Notes: a model not told the origin generated them from the sequence alone. A stretch of DNA of 64,000 nt from Filimonas effusa (GCF_004118675.1 NZ_SDHZ01000005.1:310001-374000); one strand, 5' to 3'. Shown: positions 43,356 through 52,270, numbered from the stretch's first letter. Program-made: numbers and translations.

Positions 43356-45224
43356 TTATCTGCCCATATAGATCATAAGGATCTGTACGTCGCTTGGATT
43401 TACGCCGCTGATCCTGGAAGCTTGTCCCAGGGTAGCTGGTCTTATCTTTTTAAATTTCTGTAGTGCTTCAATGCTTAGTGCAGCTACTTTATCGTAATCG
43501 AATTTATCAGGTATTATCGCATTTTCCATTTGAGCCATGCGTTGTACCAGTTCTTCTTCTTTTTCGATGTAACGCTCATACTTTACCTGGATCTCTGCCT
43601 GTTCTATTACTTCAGCGTTTACATCGTGCAGGGCTTCGGCCAGGCGAGGTACTGCTTTCATAAGGGAGGGAAGATCGATATCGGGGCGTAATACTATTTT
43701 AGATGCTCTTTGTTTTTCGCTTATGGGAGCGGAGTTGATAGATGCCAGGTAATCGTTTACTTCGGAAGGTTCAATGGCAAAGGCAGCCATCTTTTCTTTC
43801 ACTGATTGGACACCTGATTTTTTTGCATTCACTCTTTCCAGTCTTTCATCGGAAGCCAAGCCTATAGCATGGCTTAGTTCGGTGAGGCGCAGGTCGGCGT
43901 TATCCTGACGCAGCAGTGTGCGATATTCAGCGCGGCTTGTAAACATGCGGTATGGTTCTTCTGTTCCTTTACTGATCAGATCATCGATCAGTACACCGAT
44001 ATATGCCTGACTGCGTTTCAGTACAAAAGGATCTTTTTCTTTTGCTTTCAGGTGGGCATTGATACCGGCCATTAATCCCTGGCACGCGGCTTCTTCATAC
44101 CCGGTGGTACCATTGATCTGTCCTGCGAAAAACAGGTTGCTGATCTGTTTGGTTTCAAGGGTATAGGTTAACTGGGTAGGAGGGAAGAAGTCGTATTCGA
44201 TGGCATAACCCGGGCGGAAGATGCGTACGTTTTCAAAGCCGGGGATCTGACGGATGGCATTGTATTGCACGTCTTCGGGGAGGGAGGTTGAGAATCCGTT
44301 GACGTAGATCTCTACGGTGTTAAAGCCTTCAGGTTCTACGAAGATCTGGTGGCGTTCTCTTTCAGCGAAGCGGTTGATCTTATCTTCTATGCTGGGGCAA
44401 TAGCGTGGCCCAACGCCTTCTATACGGCCGGTGAACATTGGGCTTCTATCGAAACCTGTTTTGAGCATATCATGTACATCCTGGTTGGTGTAAGTGATAT
44501 GGCAGCTAACTTGTTGTTCAGGTTTCAGTCGGGGTATATCCAGGTAGGAGAACCCGGTGATGACGTCATCACCTTTTTGTTCTTCCATTTTAGAGTAGTC
44601 GAGGCTACGACCATCGACACGTGGAGGTGTACCGGTTTTCAGCCGATCGGCTTCAAAGCCAAGTGAAACCAGTTGTTCCGTAATACCTGTGGCGGCTTTT
44701 TCTGCTACCCGCCCACCGCCGAATTGTTTTTCGCCGATGTGGATGATACCATTTAGAAAAGTTCCGCTTGTAACTACAACTGAGTGGGAGGATATTTCAT
44801 GTCCCAGGCCAGTAATAACGCCGCAGGCTTTATTGTCTTTGATGATAATAGAACGAACCATATCCTGGTAGAAGTCTACGTTCTTTGTTTGTTCCAGCAT
44901 TTCTCTCCATGTTGCAGCGAAGAGCATACGATCGTTTTGCGTTCTGGGGCTCCACATGGCAGGTCCTTTACTGCGGTTGAGCATGCGGAACTGGATCATA
45001 CTCTTATCGGTGACGATACCACTATAACCTCCAAGCGCATCTATTTCTCTAACAATCTGGCCTTTAGCTATACCACCCATTGCAGGGTTACAACTCATTT
45101 GGGCGATGGTTTGCATATTCATGGTGATAAGTAAAACCTTACTTCCCATATTAGCAGCCGCTGCTGCTGCCTCACAACCGGCATGGCCGGCCCCTACTAC
45201 TATAACGTCGTAAACTGGAAACAT
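43356..45224 (-). CDS. mnmG: tRNA uridine-5-carboxymethylaminomethyl modification enzyme MnmG (GidA)
   Basis: The 622-residue flavoprotein works with MnmE to modify the wobble uridine of several tRNAs. Seen: the FAD-binding N-terminus YDVIVVGAGHAGCEAAAAAA, CNPAMGGIAKG near residue 49, FFAGQINGTTGYEEAACQG near 370, and the C-terminal LSIEALQKFKKIRPATLGQASRISGV. Length is normal. The gene was long known as gidA because it often sits at the replication origin; here it borders the parS-bearing interval. A promoter box lies at 45252-45259. Confidence 0.97.
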   Translation of the reverse strand: MFPVYDVIVVGAGHAGCEAAAAAANMGSKVLLITMNMQTIAQMSCNPAMGGIAKGQIVREIDALGGYSGIVTDKSMIQFRMLNRSKGPAMWSPRTQNDRMLFAATWREMLEQTKNVDFYQDMVRSIIIKDNKACGVITGLGHEISSHSVVVTSGTFLNGIIHIGEKQFGGGRVAEKAATGITEQLVSLGFEADRLKTGTPPRVDGRSLDYSKMEEQKGDDVITGFSYLDIPRLKPEQQVSCHITYTNQDVHDMLKTGFDRSPMFTGRIEGVGPRYCPSIEDKINRFAERERHQIFVEPEGFNTVEIYVNGFSTSLPEDVQYNAIRQIPGFENVRIFRPGYAIEYDFFPPTQLTYTLETKQISNLFFAGQINGTTGYEEAACQGLMAGINAHLKAKEKDPFVLKRSQAYIGVLIDDLISKGTEEPYRMFTSRAEYRTLLRQDNADLRLTELSHAIGLASDERLERVNAKKSGVQSVKEKMAAFAIEPSEVNDYLASINSAPISEKQRASKIVLRPDIDLPSLMKAVPRLAEALHDVNAEVIEQAEIQVKYERYIEKEEELVQRMAQMENAIIPDKFDYDKVAALSIEALQKFKKIRPATLGQASRISGVNPSDVQILMIYMGR

Positions 45225-45251
45225 TTGTAACTATTATACTTTTTGAAGATG

Positions 45252-45259
45252 CAAAGATA
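45252..45259 (-). promoter_or_regulatory. Predicted -7 promoter box for mnmG
   Basis: The minus strand reads TATCTTTG, an exact TAnnTTTG match 27 bases upstream of the mnmG ATG. Confidence 0.5.
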
Positions 45260-45310
45260 GGTTGTTATGAAATGATAGCGGAGCATGGTTGGAAAGATAG
45301 CTTGGCTGCT

Positions 45311-46749
45311 GTTCCACGTGGAACCTATGATTAGATGAGTGTGGACGTAATGTTTCACGTGGAACGTAGCCTCCAATGAAAAACGGTTGGATGGATGCTT
45401 ATATGTACAAGCTCTCTGAATGTGTTTCACGTGGAACAATAGCTTAAGCATGTGGACTTAAATACCTTAGGTTATAGTTAGATATGCTACCTTATGTTTC
45501 ACGTGGAACCCTTGTTAAGAAAGTAGCTCTGAGTTGTACTTACTTGAGTATGCTTAGTGATAGCGGGGTGGGGAAAATATCGGTATATAATTCAAGTTTA
45601 ATAATGAGTATGGTTAGATAAATTAGGTAAGTAACACGGGAATTATCTGAGCTAAATGTATCAGGCGGAACTATAGGTGAGGGATTTTATCTGATAAAGA
45701 AAGCAGGTTGTTCTTTCTTGTTCGGATGCAGATAGAAACACGAAAAGAGCTAAAAGAGGATTCAGTGTCTGGTTTTGCGTATAGGTAAGGCATGTTATGA
45801 TGTTCTGGATTAATTATTAGTATTCCTAGAATTAGATGTTTCACGTGGAACTAATGAGCAGGGAGATTAATCTTTGGAAGAAGAATATTATTATCTGCAG
45901 TGAGCGATAATGATAATGTATAACATAGATACGAATAAACTGTGAGTTCTGATATAGGATTATAGTGTGAAGTGGCTGCAGGTGATGCCGTCTATTGAAA
46001 TTACCTAAGATCAGATTTACTTGTAATCACTAGGTGATAGCGTACTTTAATAGTATGACACTTTTTTACTGGTTCGTGGGTTATATGGTTCTGCATATGT
46101 ATAATAGGTGTCGAATTACCGTATCATATGTTTCACGTGGAACGTTAATATAGAGGGGCGTTAATCGATTTGGTAACCTGGTAACTTATTAGGATAACTG
46201 TTGGTTATTGATAGCGGGATGTACTTTCCTTTAGAGCGAGACTAGTAAGAAGAGACCTCGAAGGGTAGGAGGTTTTATTTCTATCCTTTACTTAATTCGT
46301 ATTTGTAACCGCTTGATGGTAAAAGATGAAAGATAGCTGGTAGGTTACCTTGTCTGATGTGTGGAGGAGGCTTAGGACGTGCGTTAATTGAAGATTAACG
46401 TCTTACTAATTAATATATGTTTCACGTGAAACTATTATTAAATGAAATTGGTAGGTAGGGGGTAAAAATGATAACGTTTTACTCCCCAGTGCTATTATGG
46501 GATTAGTGGTTTTGAAACAGTTATTGCTTTAAAAGGTATTGTCTATAGTTAGTATTGAGGATTTAATTTGTTACGGTTTATAAAAGATTATTTACTTAAT
46601 GTTTCACGTGGAACGTTGGAGTTGCGCTGGTTAGTGTAAATCTTTGAGGTAGATTTCAACTTTTATGGGTAATGCGAAATGGGTTATTTGATTGGATTTG
46701 TTTTACAGTCGGGATGTTAGGTTATATAACTGTTTGTTTCACGTGGAAC
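45311..46749. other. parS: Array of nine parS (ParB-binding) sites
   Basis: The 14-base word GTTTCACGTGGAAC occurs at 45352, 45424, 45496, 45838, 46130, 46601 and 46736 (start positions). The fully symmetric GTTCCACGTGGAAC is at 45311, and GTTTCACGTGAAAC at 46419. The last is the core of the B. subtilis parS consensus. Seven of the nine are preceded by T, extending the match; most have A or T flanks. No full copy was found by eye elsewhere in the window. ParB proteins load on such sites as CTP-dependent clamps and are moved by ParA, segregating the origin region; that is established for the site, and is inferred here. Confidence 0.88.
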
Positions 46750-46882
46750 TGTTTAATTAGATATTTATAATAATAATTTTTCCTGTAGTATATATGATTT
46801 GCATGTTTTGGCTGTTTTGAATTGGCGCTGTGAAAGGAATAGAAGTCTGATTGTTAGCTGTGTAAATGTTAGCCTATAAAAA

Positions 46883-46916
46883 AGCTCCGGCAGATTTTTT
46901 CATCCAAACCGGAGCT
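46883..46916 (-). terminator. Intrinsic terminator of ybeY
   Basis: Stem AGCTCCGG with CCGGAGCT, 18-base loop, minus-strand T6 tail; 23 bases after the ybeY stop. Confidence 0.8.
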
Positions 46917-46939
46917 GTTGAGCATTCTTAACCTAGATT

Positions 46940-47374
46940 CTACTTATGTTTCTTCAGGTAATCGTTTATGTAATAATCCTCCTTCTCCCGCATCAGTGTA
47001 ATTTCCTTTGACTTTTTGTCTTTGTATCCACATAAGTGTAAAGCACCGTGGAAGAGTACGCGTAATATTTCATTCTGAAAACTAGTTCCATGTTGTATTG
47101 CGTTGTCCTTTACCCTGTCGATACTAATATATACTTCAGATGTGATGCCACCTTCCGGTTCACTGATGTCAAAAGTGATTATGTCGGTGTAGTAGTCGTG
47201 CTGCAAAAAATCTTTGTTTATCTGTAGTAGATAGTCATCGGAACAGAAAATATAGCTGATGGCTTCCAGCTTTTTCTTTTCCTTTTTAAAGATGGTTTCT
47301 ATGTAAGACTTTACCGCTGTTTTCCCTGTGAACCTTAGCTGCCTGTCGGCATAATTAAACTGTACCTTCGTCAA
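46940..47374 (-). CDS. ybeY: Endoribonuclease YbeY (rRNA maturation factor)
   Basis: The 144-residue protein is a metal-dependent RNase needed for 16S rRNA 3' processing and ribosome quality control. The family motif HGxLHxxGYxH is seen as HGALHLCGYKD: His109 and His113 are present, but the third metal ligand position holds Asp119 in place of His. The text DIITFDI at 64-70 also fits. The start is TTG at 47374; no in-frame ATG is available that keeps the conserved N-terminus. It is separated from mnmG, on the same strand, by the parS interval. Confidence 0.9.
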   Translation of the reverse strand: MTKVQFNYADRQLRFTGKTAVKSYIETIFKKEKKKLEAISYIFCSDDYLLQINKDFLQHDYYTDIITFDISEPEGGITSEVYISIDRVKDNAIQHGTSFQNEILRVLFHGALHLCGYKDKKSKEITLMREKEDYYINDYLKKHK

Positions 47375-47428
47375 TGTTAAAATAGTTTGTCTTCCAAAAT
47401 TCGTAACATTTTTGCAGACGCACCATAT

Positions 47429-47436
47429 TACATTTG
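47429..47436 (+). promoter_or_regulatory. Predicted -7 promoter box for feoA-nadD
   Basis: TACATTTG, exact TAnnTTTG match, 57 bases before the feoA start. Confidence 0.45.
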
Positions 47437-47493
47437 CAGATATTTTTACAAGACGGAGTATTTATCATATCCTGGTTAATAAAACAATAACGG

Positions 47494-47724
47494 ATGAAAA
47501 GGTTATCGGAGATTGGCGTAGGCAAGAAAGCAGTGATTACCTCTTTTGAGAAAGATGATCTCTTTATCAAGTTGATGGAAATGGGTTGTGTTCCAGGTGA
47601 AGTAGTTAGAGTGGAACAGATTGCTCCGCTGGGTGATCCTATCTCAATTACAGTTGCCGGCTATAATCTTAGTCTGCGCCTCAACGAAGCAGATCATATC
47701 TTTGTTGAAGAAGTGCAGCATTAA
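47494..47724 (+). CDS. feoA: FeoA-domain protein
   Basis: The 76-residue protein is a FeoA SH3-like domain: KRLSEIGVGKKAVITSF at the start, LMEMGCVPGEVVRVEQIAPLGDP in the middle and ISITVAGYNLSLRLNEADHIFVE at the end, in standard order. FeoA supports the ferrous iron transporter FeoB. No feoB follows; the next gene, 15 bases downstream, is nadD. It either works with a distant FeoB or has another role. Confidence 0.9.
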   Translation: MKRLSEIGVGKKAVITSFEKDDLFIKLMEMGCVPGEVVRVEQIAPLGDPISITVAGYNLSLRLNEADHIFVEEVQH

Positions 47725-47739
47725 GATTAAAAATAAGCT

Positions 47740-48309
47740 ATGAAGATTGGTCTTTACTTTGGTTCGTTTAATCCCATTCATGTTGGCCACCTTATAATAG
47801 CCAGTTACATCATTAACGAAGGACTGGCAGACCAGCTTTGGTTTGTTGTATCGCCACATAACCCGTTAAAGCCTTCGGCCAGCCTGTTGAACGAATATCA
47901 ACGTTTACACCTTGTTCGACTGGCTATAGAAGAAGACGAGCGGTTTAAGGTGAGCGATGTAGAATTTAAACTACCAAAGCCTTCTTATACTATCGATACA
48001 CTTACCTACCTCCATGAGAAGTATCCACAAAATGATTTCTCTGTTGTTATGGGGTCGGATAGTTTTCAGAACCTGCCCAAGTGGAAGAACTTTGAAACTT
48101 TAGTCAGAGACTATAAATTTATTGTTTATAACCGTCCGGGTTATAAGGTATCGGATAACCTGCAGGCTGATCTTACTGTAGTTAATGCTCCTTTACTTGA
48201 AATGTCTGCCACTGTTGTACGGCAGCTTGTTAAGCAAGGCAAAAGCCTGCGTTATATGGTGCCGGAAAAGGTGAGGATGGAGATAGAAGGAAACGGGTAT
48301 TATAAGTAG
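47740..48309 (+). CDS. nadD: Nicotinate-nucleotide adenylyltransferase
   Basis: The 189-residue protein adenylates nicotinate mononucleotide in NAD synthesis. Seen: the nucleotidyl-transferase motif GSFNPIHVGHL at 8-18, VVSPHNPLKP near 37, SDSFQNLPKW near 107 and the SATVVRQLVKQGKSLRYMVPEKV segment near the C-terminus, which carries the ISSTxxR-like ATP-binding element. It follows feoA by 15 bases and is probably cotranscribed. It ends 10 bases before the convergent chrA. Confidence 0.95.
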   Translation: MKIGLYFGSFNPIHVGHLIIASYIINEGLADQLWFVVSPHNPLKPSASLLNEYQRLHLVRLAIEEDERFKVSDVEFKLPKPSYTIDTLTYLHEKYPQNDFSVVMGSDSFQNLPKWKNFETLVRDYKFIVYNRPGYKVSDNLQADLTVVNAPLLEMSATVVRQLVKQGKSLRYMVPEKVRMEIEGNGYYK

Positions 48310-48319
48310 ATGTCAGTAA

Positions 48320-49573
48320 TTAGAGCAACCAGCCAAGTAAAAGGCAGGCGGCAACGATCAGGGGAGGGCGTATTTTGGTGTAGGCGAGAAGGAGAAAGGC
48401 GCCTACAATAACTACCGGATTCATAAAATGTGCAATGGAGCCATCGGTAATATCCAGAGAAATGCTTTTCATCAGGAACAAACTGGAGCCGGCCATGATA
48501 CCAACTACTGCTGCGTTAATTCCTTCCAGAGACCGATAGATAACAGCATATTTTTTCAGGTTATGCCAAACTGGGAAAAAGAATAATACCAGCAATACGC
48601 TGGGCAGAAATAAAGCAACGCTGCCTATAATACATCCCAGGAGTTGCATATCGGCTCCTTTCTTTCGTAATAACATTCCTCCCGTAAAGGAACCAATGGA
48701 AAAAGTTGGACCTGGTACAGCACGAACCATAGCTGATCCGGTAAGAAATTCCTGCTGCGTCATTCGCAATGCACGGGGATTTTTTAATCCTGCCTGGGCA
48801 GTATTGGGTCTGATGACATATTGTTCATACATCATTGGTGTTAGCACATCTCCGCCTCCGAATACCAGGCTGCCGAAACGGTAGAAGTTCTCGAACAAGT
48901 TGAATACGCCGCGGTTTCGCCATTCATTTTTACGCGCCAGTTCACTCAATGAGCCTGCACATATAAACAAGGCAAAGAAGATCAGGATATTACCCCATTT
49001 GATTTTTTTAGGCGGAATCTCTTTCTGGGGTATGCGCTTATTGCTAAAATTTGTAGCAATTCCTGCGATTATAATAACTCCGGGGAAGATCCATGGCGTC
49101 TTGAAAAGAAAATAGGTTAAGACAGTTGCCGCTGCCATTATGCAGCGGGTGATGGTATTGTTTACTGATAGTTTGAACAGTCGGTAGGAGGAATAGGTAA
49201 TGAAGCCTACAGCCAGCGGTTGAATGAATTGGAATATCCTGAAATCCTGGTTTTGCGTATCCATGTAGTTAAGCAAAAAGGATAATGCGCCCATGAGGAT
49301 ACAAGCGGGCAGCATCCATATCAATAGCGTAATGATTCCCAATGATATACCGCCTCTTTTGTAACCTATGAGGGTGAGTATCTGGGTAGAGGAGGCCCCG
49401 GGTAACAATTGACAGAATGCATTATACTCCATTAGCTCCTGTTCTGTGACATCTTTGCGTTGTTTGACAAAGGTGCTCAGCATCATGCTAAAATGCCCCT
49501 GAGGGCCTCCAAAAGCCGTTATACTGTGTAAAAACACGGCTTTAAGGAACGGTATATGTCTTATTAAAACCAA
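48320..49573 (-). CDS. chrA: Chromate transporter family protein (ChrA, two-domain form)
   Basis: The 417-residue membrane protein has two CHR repeats of about 200 residues. The first carries FGGPQGH near 22 and [10 protein letters not shown] near 54; the second has [11 protein letters not shown] and [15 protein letters not shown]. This is the long-chain form known to export chromate in some bacteria. Whether it handles chromate or a natural substrate here is not known. No sensor or regulator gene lies beside it. It follows the 2-oxoglutarate oxygenase gene by 17 bases on the same strand. Confidence 0.92.
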   Translation of the reverse strand: MVLIRHIPFLKAVFLHSITAFGGPQGHFSMMLSTFVKQRKDVTEQELMEYNAFCQLLPGASSTQILTLIGYKRGGISLGIITLLIWMLPACILMGALSFLLNYMDTQNQDFRIFQFIQPLAVGFITYSSYRLFKLSVNNTITRCIMAAATVLTYFLFKTPWIFPGVIIIAGIATNFSNKRIPQKEIPPKKIKWGNILIFFALFICAGSLSELARKNEWRNRGVFNLFENFYRFGSLVFGGGDVLTPMMYEQYVIRPNTAQAGLKNPRALRMTQQEFLTGSAMVRAVPGPTFSIGSFTGGMLLRKKGADMQLLGCIIGSVALFLPSVLLVLFFFPVWHNLKKYAVIYRSLEGINAAVVGIMAGSSLFLMKSISLDITDGSIAHFMNPVVIVGAFLLLAYTKIRPPLIVAACLLLGWLL

Positions 49574-49590
49574 TGTGCCAGACTGATAAC

Positions 49591-50538
49591 CTATTTTTTT
49601 AAACCTATTTCTCTTAGTCGTTCATCCAGATATTCACCTGCGGTGGTATCGGGATATGCTTTGGGATGCTCAGCTGTAATGCAATTGTCCAGGCAGGCCA
49701 GGCTCATTTCGCTCCTGGGATGCATAAAAAAGGGCATTGAAAAGCGGCTGGTATGCCATAAATCCGGAGGTGGATTCACTACCCTGTGTGTTGTACTGCG
49801 GAGTTTATTGTTGGTTAAACGCTGCAGCATATCGCCTACATTAACTACTATCTGTTCCGGGAGGGAAGTAACATTCACCCATTCGCCTTGTTTGGTCAGG
49901 ATCTGCAGGCCATCGGCAGAAGCGCCAACGAGCAACGTGATAAGATTTATATCCTCATGCTGTTCTGCTCTTATGGCTGACCGGGGTGGTGTAGTAATAG
50001 GAGGGTAGTGAATGCAACGCAGAATAGAGTTACCATTCTGCAGGTACCCGTCGAAATAAAATTCAGGCAAACCCAGATATAAGGCTATAGCCCGTAACAA
50101 AGCGGCGCCTGTTTGCTCAAAGTGCCGGTAAGCCTGTAACAGGGTACTGTTAAATTCAGGGATCTCTGTTACAGCTACGTTATCGGGATATTCTTCTTTA
50201 CTGAATTCCGTGGCTCCTTCAATTGTTTGACCATATTGAAAGAATTCTTTCAGATCGGCTGCTTCACTGCCTTTGGCATGTTCGCGTCCAAAGCTTGTAT
50301 AGCCGCGCTGCCCTGCCAATCCAGGTATTTCGTAAAGCCGTTTTTTTTCGAGTGGCAATGCAAAAAACTGCTGCACATATTCATACAATTCACTGATCAG
50401 CTTATCTGGTATACCATGATTTTTTACGGCAACAAAGCCTACCGATTCATAAGCTTTGCCCAGCTGTTCAGTAAAAGCTGATTTCTTTTCTTTATCGCCT
50501 CCTGTAAAGTAAGACAGGTCTACCACTGGTATGGCCAT
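49591..50538 (-). CDS. 2-oxoglutarate/Fe(II)-dependent oxygenase, isopenicillin N synthase-like
   Basis: The 315-residue protein has the N-terminal non-haem dioxygenase domain (PVVDLSYF, then [11 protein letters not shown] near 34-44) and the jelly-roll core. The iron ligands are His194 and Asp196 in [12 protein letters not shown] and His251 in TTHRVVNP. The 2-oxoglutarate-binding RxS is Arg265-Ser267 in SRFSMPFF. Relatives oxidise varied small molecules; the substrate here cannot be inferred. It lies 17 bases upstream of chrA, so the two may be cotranscribed. Confidence 0.92.
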   Translation of the reverse strand: MAIPVVDLSYFTGGDKEKKSAFTEQLGKAYESVGFVAVKNHGIPDKLISELYEYVQQFFALPLEKKRLYEIPGLAGQRGYTSFGREHAKGSEAADLKEFFQYGQTIEGATEFSKEEYPDNVAVTEIPEFNSTLLQAYRHFEQTGAALLRAIALYLGLPEFYFDGYLQNGNSILRCIHYPPITTPPRSAIRAEQHEDINLITLLVGASADGLQILTKQGEWVNVTSLPEQIVVNVGDMLQRLTNNKLRSTTHRVVNPPPDLWHTSRFSMPFFMHPRSEMSLACLDNCITAEHPKAYPDTTAGEYLDERLREIGLKK

Positions 50539-50598
50539 AGCAATGGGGATTTAGATGAGAAAAAGCTCACACGGAGTAAAAGTAATAAAAATAAAAAA

Positions 50599-50620
50599 GT
50601 CCCACCCAAAAAGGCAGGAC
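50599..50620 (-). terminator. Intrinsic terminator of the T9SS-domain-like short gene
   Basis: An 8-bp stem with two wobble pairs and a six-base loop, followed on the minus strand by TTTTTTATTTTT; 29 bases after the stop at 50650. Confidence 0.7.
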
Positions 50621-50649
50621 GGTTAGTATACATACCCCCAATTGAAAGA

Positions 50650-50904
50650 CTATTGTTTTATAAACCGGATGGCCTGAATAAAGGTTCCTCCCCAAAAGGC
50701 ATTCAGCACATAATTCCCTTCATTCAGATCGGTCATGTTCAGGCACAACTGCTGTGCGCCCTGTTCTACTTTCTCTATGATTGTTTTTGCTATTCTTCCC
50801 TGTACATCCAATACTTTCAGGATTAGATCTCCTGATTTGCTAGCTGCCACATCTAAGAGGCTTAGTCCGTCGTTTAGGTCAAACCGTATGTTTGCTGGAT
50901 GCAT
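50650..50904 (-). CDS. Short protein resembling a T9SS C-terminal sorting domain without a passenger
   Basis: An ATG at 50904 gives 84 residues (a TTG at 50928 would add eight). The sequence has the beta-strand pattern of type IX sorting domains: LILKVLDVQGRIAKTIIEKV in the middle, LNMTDLNEGNYVLNAFWGG, then IRFIKQ at the end. There is no signal peptide and no passenger. A terminator lies 29 bases downstream. It may be a genuine small protein, a remnant of a larger secreted protein, or the second half of a gene whose first part was lost. Confidence 0.6.
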   Translation of the reverse strand: MHPANIRFDLNDGLSLLDVAASKSGDLILKVLDVQGRIAKTIIEKVEQGAQQLCLNMTDLNEGNYVLNAFWGGTFIQAIRFIKQ

Positions 50905-50928
50905 AGCGGAATAGATTTCAAAGGTCAA

Positions 50929-51402
50929 TCAATAAAGTAACTGTGAAACTTGTATCTCTCAGTTCCAAATATGATGCCAATGCAAGGCGTTTCGCTGCTT
51001 GATGGGACCAAATACTTTGCGTAGTTTTTTGGGTTAGATAGCTGTTTTACAATGGCGAAATCAGGATTTTATCCTCTGTTTACTATCCATATACCTGAAA
51101 TGAGTTAGAGAAGTGACATTTGGATTTATTTTTTTTCTTTTCCAGGGACACAAATTTTTCGATGACCATACTATAAATGCGTAATTATCTCGACAATTTC
51201 AGAGAGAACAACAGCTTTCATTAATGGAATAGGTAAACTCTTATCGGGGCATGGCAGTGGCGCTTACGATCTGTTAAAGAGCTTATAGACGGCAAAGGAA
51301 AAGGAGGCTTGATTCTACTAATTGAATGGTAGAGGCAAACAGGTGAGAAGCTTTACAGGAAGAAGGGGAGTGGTGTCTCAAATACTAACTAACGTATATA
51401 AA
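50929..51402. other. Interval without a recognisable gene
   Basis: About 470 bases between the T9SS-domain-like gene and the terminator of the 43-residue gene. Low-complexity stretches rich in A and T were seen, with no frame, repeat or motif that could be supported. It might hold remnants of the missing passenger, but no match was recognised. Confidence 0.4.
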
Positions 51403-51435
51403 AAAGTCTGGCCTTTATATCCTAAGCCAGACTTT
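51403..51435 (-). terminator. Intrinsic terminator of the 43-residue gene
   Basis: A perfect 10-bp stem AAAGTCTGGC with GCCAGACTTT, 13-base loop, minus-strand T tail (TTTTTTATAT). It begins three bases after the stop at 51439. Confidence 0.85.
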
Positions 51436-51438
51436 ACA

Positions 51439-51570
51439 TTAATTCGTCAGAAAGTTTTTCCATCTTTTAAATTCTTTTTTCTCCTTTGTCTCGAATAAAC
51501 AAGGAATCGTTTTTATAACCTTCGAAAATACAACCACAAAGGCCTTCTGCTTTTTAAGGGCTTTCTTCAT
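51439..51570 (-). CDS. 43-residue basic protein, unrecognised
   Basis: An ATG at 51570 opens 43 codons ending TAA. The peptide begins MKKALKKQKAFVVVFSKVIK and ends RWKNFLTN; it is rich in Lys (12 residues), with one short hydrophobic stretch (FVVVF) and a single Cys. A perfect terminator follows three bases after the stop, and the exbD terminator (51687-51708) lies 117 bases upstream, so it would be on its own transcript. No family was recognised and no clear -7 box was seen. The gene is probable but not certain. Confidence 0.5.
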   Translation of the reverse strand: MKKALKKQKAFVVVFSKVIKTIPCLFETKEKKEFKRWKNFLTN

Positions 51571-51686
51571 ATCATTGGAGGTTTGGTAAACAGGGGGTTT
51601 TAATTATATCCTCTAATTTATATTAATATGAAGATGTGGACAAGTTTCTATAAAATTTTTTATAAAAAATGATGAAAATTTAAAAA

Positions 51687-51708
51687 ATACCCTTATATCA
51701 AGGGGTAT
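51687..51708 (-). terminator. Intrinsic terminator of exbD
   Basis: Stem ATACCCCTT with AAGGGTAT (one bulged base), minus-strand tail TTTTTTAAATTTT; 15 bases after the exbD stop. Confidence 0.8.
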
Positions 51709-51722
51709 GAGATAACATAGAA

Positions 51723-52205
51723 TTAATCTACTAACATATAGCGTTTAACTCCATTGATCTGCATTTCGTCCAGAACGTCTACAAGGTTGCCATAAATGGC
51801 ATTGTTGCCTGGATGAATAATAACAACGGTTTCGGAAGGATCTTTATAAGCCGCTTTTACCATTGCTACTTTTTCACGAACAACCTCACGCAGTCCTGAT
51901 GCACTATAGTTAGTAGCAGCGATATGGGAACTATCGTTACCATGATAATATTTTACCTGGTCAGGACCTTCCAGGAACAGTTGAAGTGTTTTACCTTCTG
52001 CTATATCAGTAGTATTACCTGCATCATCTTTAGGCAAAGGCATAAAGATGGCTTTTGGATCTGATAAGGTAGTAGTAAATATAAAGAAGGTGATCAGCAG
52101 GAAACCCAGGTCTACCATGGGTGTCAGGTCAACACGAGTAGAATGTTTGCTACATTTTGTGTTGCGCTTTTTGCCGGTTGCGTTGGGTGTAATTATTTCA
52201 GCCAT
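51723..52205 (-). CDS. exbD: ExbD/TolR-family biopolymer transport protein
   Basis: The ATG at 52205 gives 160 residues. A single membrane helix near residues 37-57 (TPMVDLGFLLITFFIFTTT) carries the essential Asp of the family, followed by a periplasmic domain ending YGNLVDVLDEMQINGVKRYMLVD. ExbD forms the proton-driven motor with ExbB that energises TonB. Here neither exbB nor tonB is adjacent, and the gene has terminators on both sides, so it is a single-gene unit. Confidence 0.9.
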   Translation of the reverse strand: MAEIITPNATGKKRNTKCSKHSTRVDLTPMVDLGFLLITFFIFTTTLSDPKAIFMPLPKDDAGNTTDIAEGKTLQLFLEGPDQVKYYHGNDSSHIAATNYSASGLREVVREKVAMVKAAYKDPSETVVIIHPGNNAIYGNLVDVLDEMQINGVKRYMLVD

Positions 52206-52270
52206 AACAGTAGGTTTTATACTAATGAGATGCATTGAGATAATTCTTCCATAAGCAAAGTAATAAAAAA

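Larger units (their letters stand above)
45225..46939. other. 1.7-kb interval without genes between mnmG and ybeY; probable centromere region
   Basis: No supportable gene exists here: the longest frame (83 codons, minus, from 45451) reads straight through three parS sites and overlaps the mnmG start. The DNA is AT-rich with little codon-like structure. It holds the mnmG promoter, nine parS-like sites, the recurring TGATAGCGG motif (45273, 45558, 46209 and, with one change, 46035) and the ybeY terminator. No exact DnaA box (TTATCCACA) was found by eye. Confidence 0.75.

Noticed and set aside
45200-45451. 83-codon frame on the minus strand upstream of mnmG
   Set aside because: It reads through three parS sites and overlaps the mnmG start; the translation shows no family features.
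45311-46749. CRISPR array
   Set aside because: The repeated word is 14 bases and palindromic, and the spaces between copies vary from 41 to 342 bases. This does not fit CRISPR.
45225-46939. Firm call of the replication origin oriC
   Set aside because: No exact DnaA boxes or clear unwinding element were found by eye. The parS array alone shows a centromere, not an origin.
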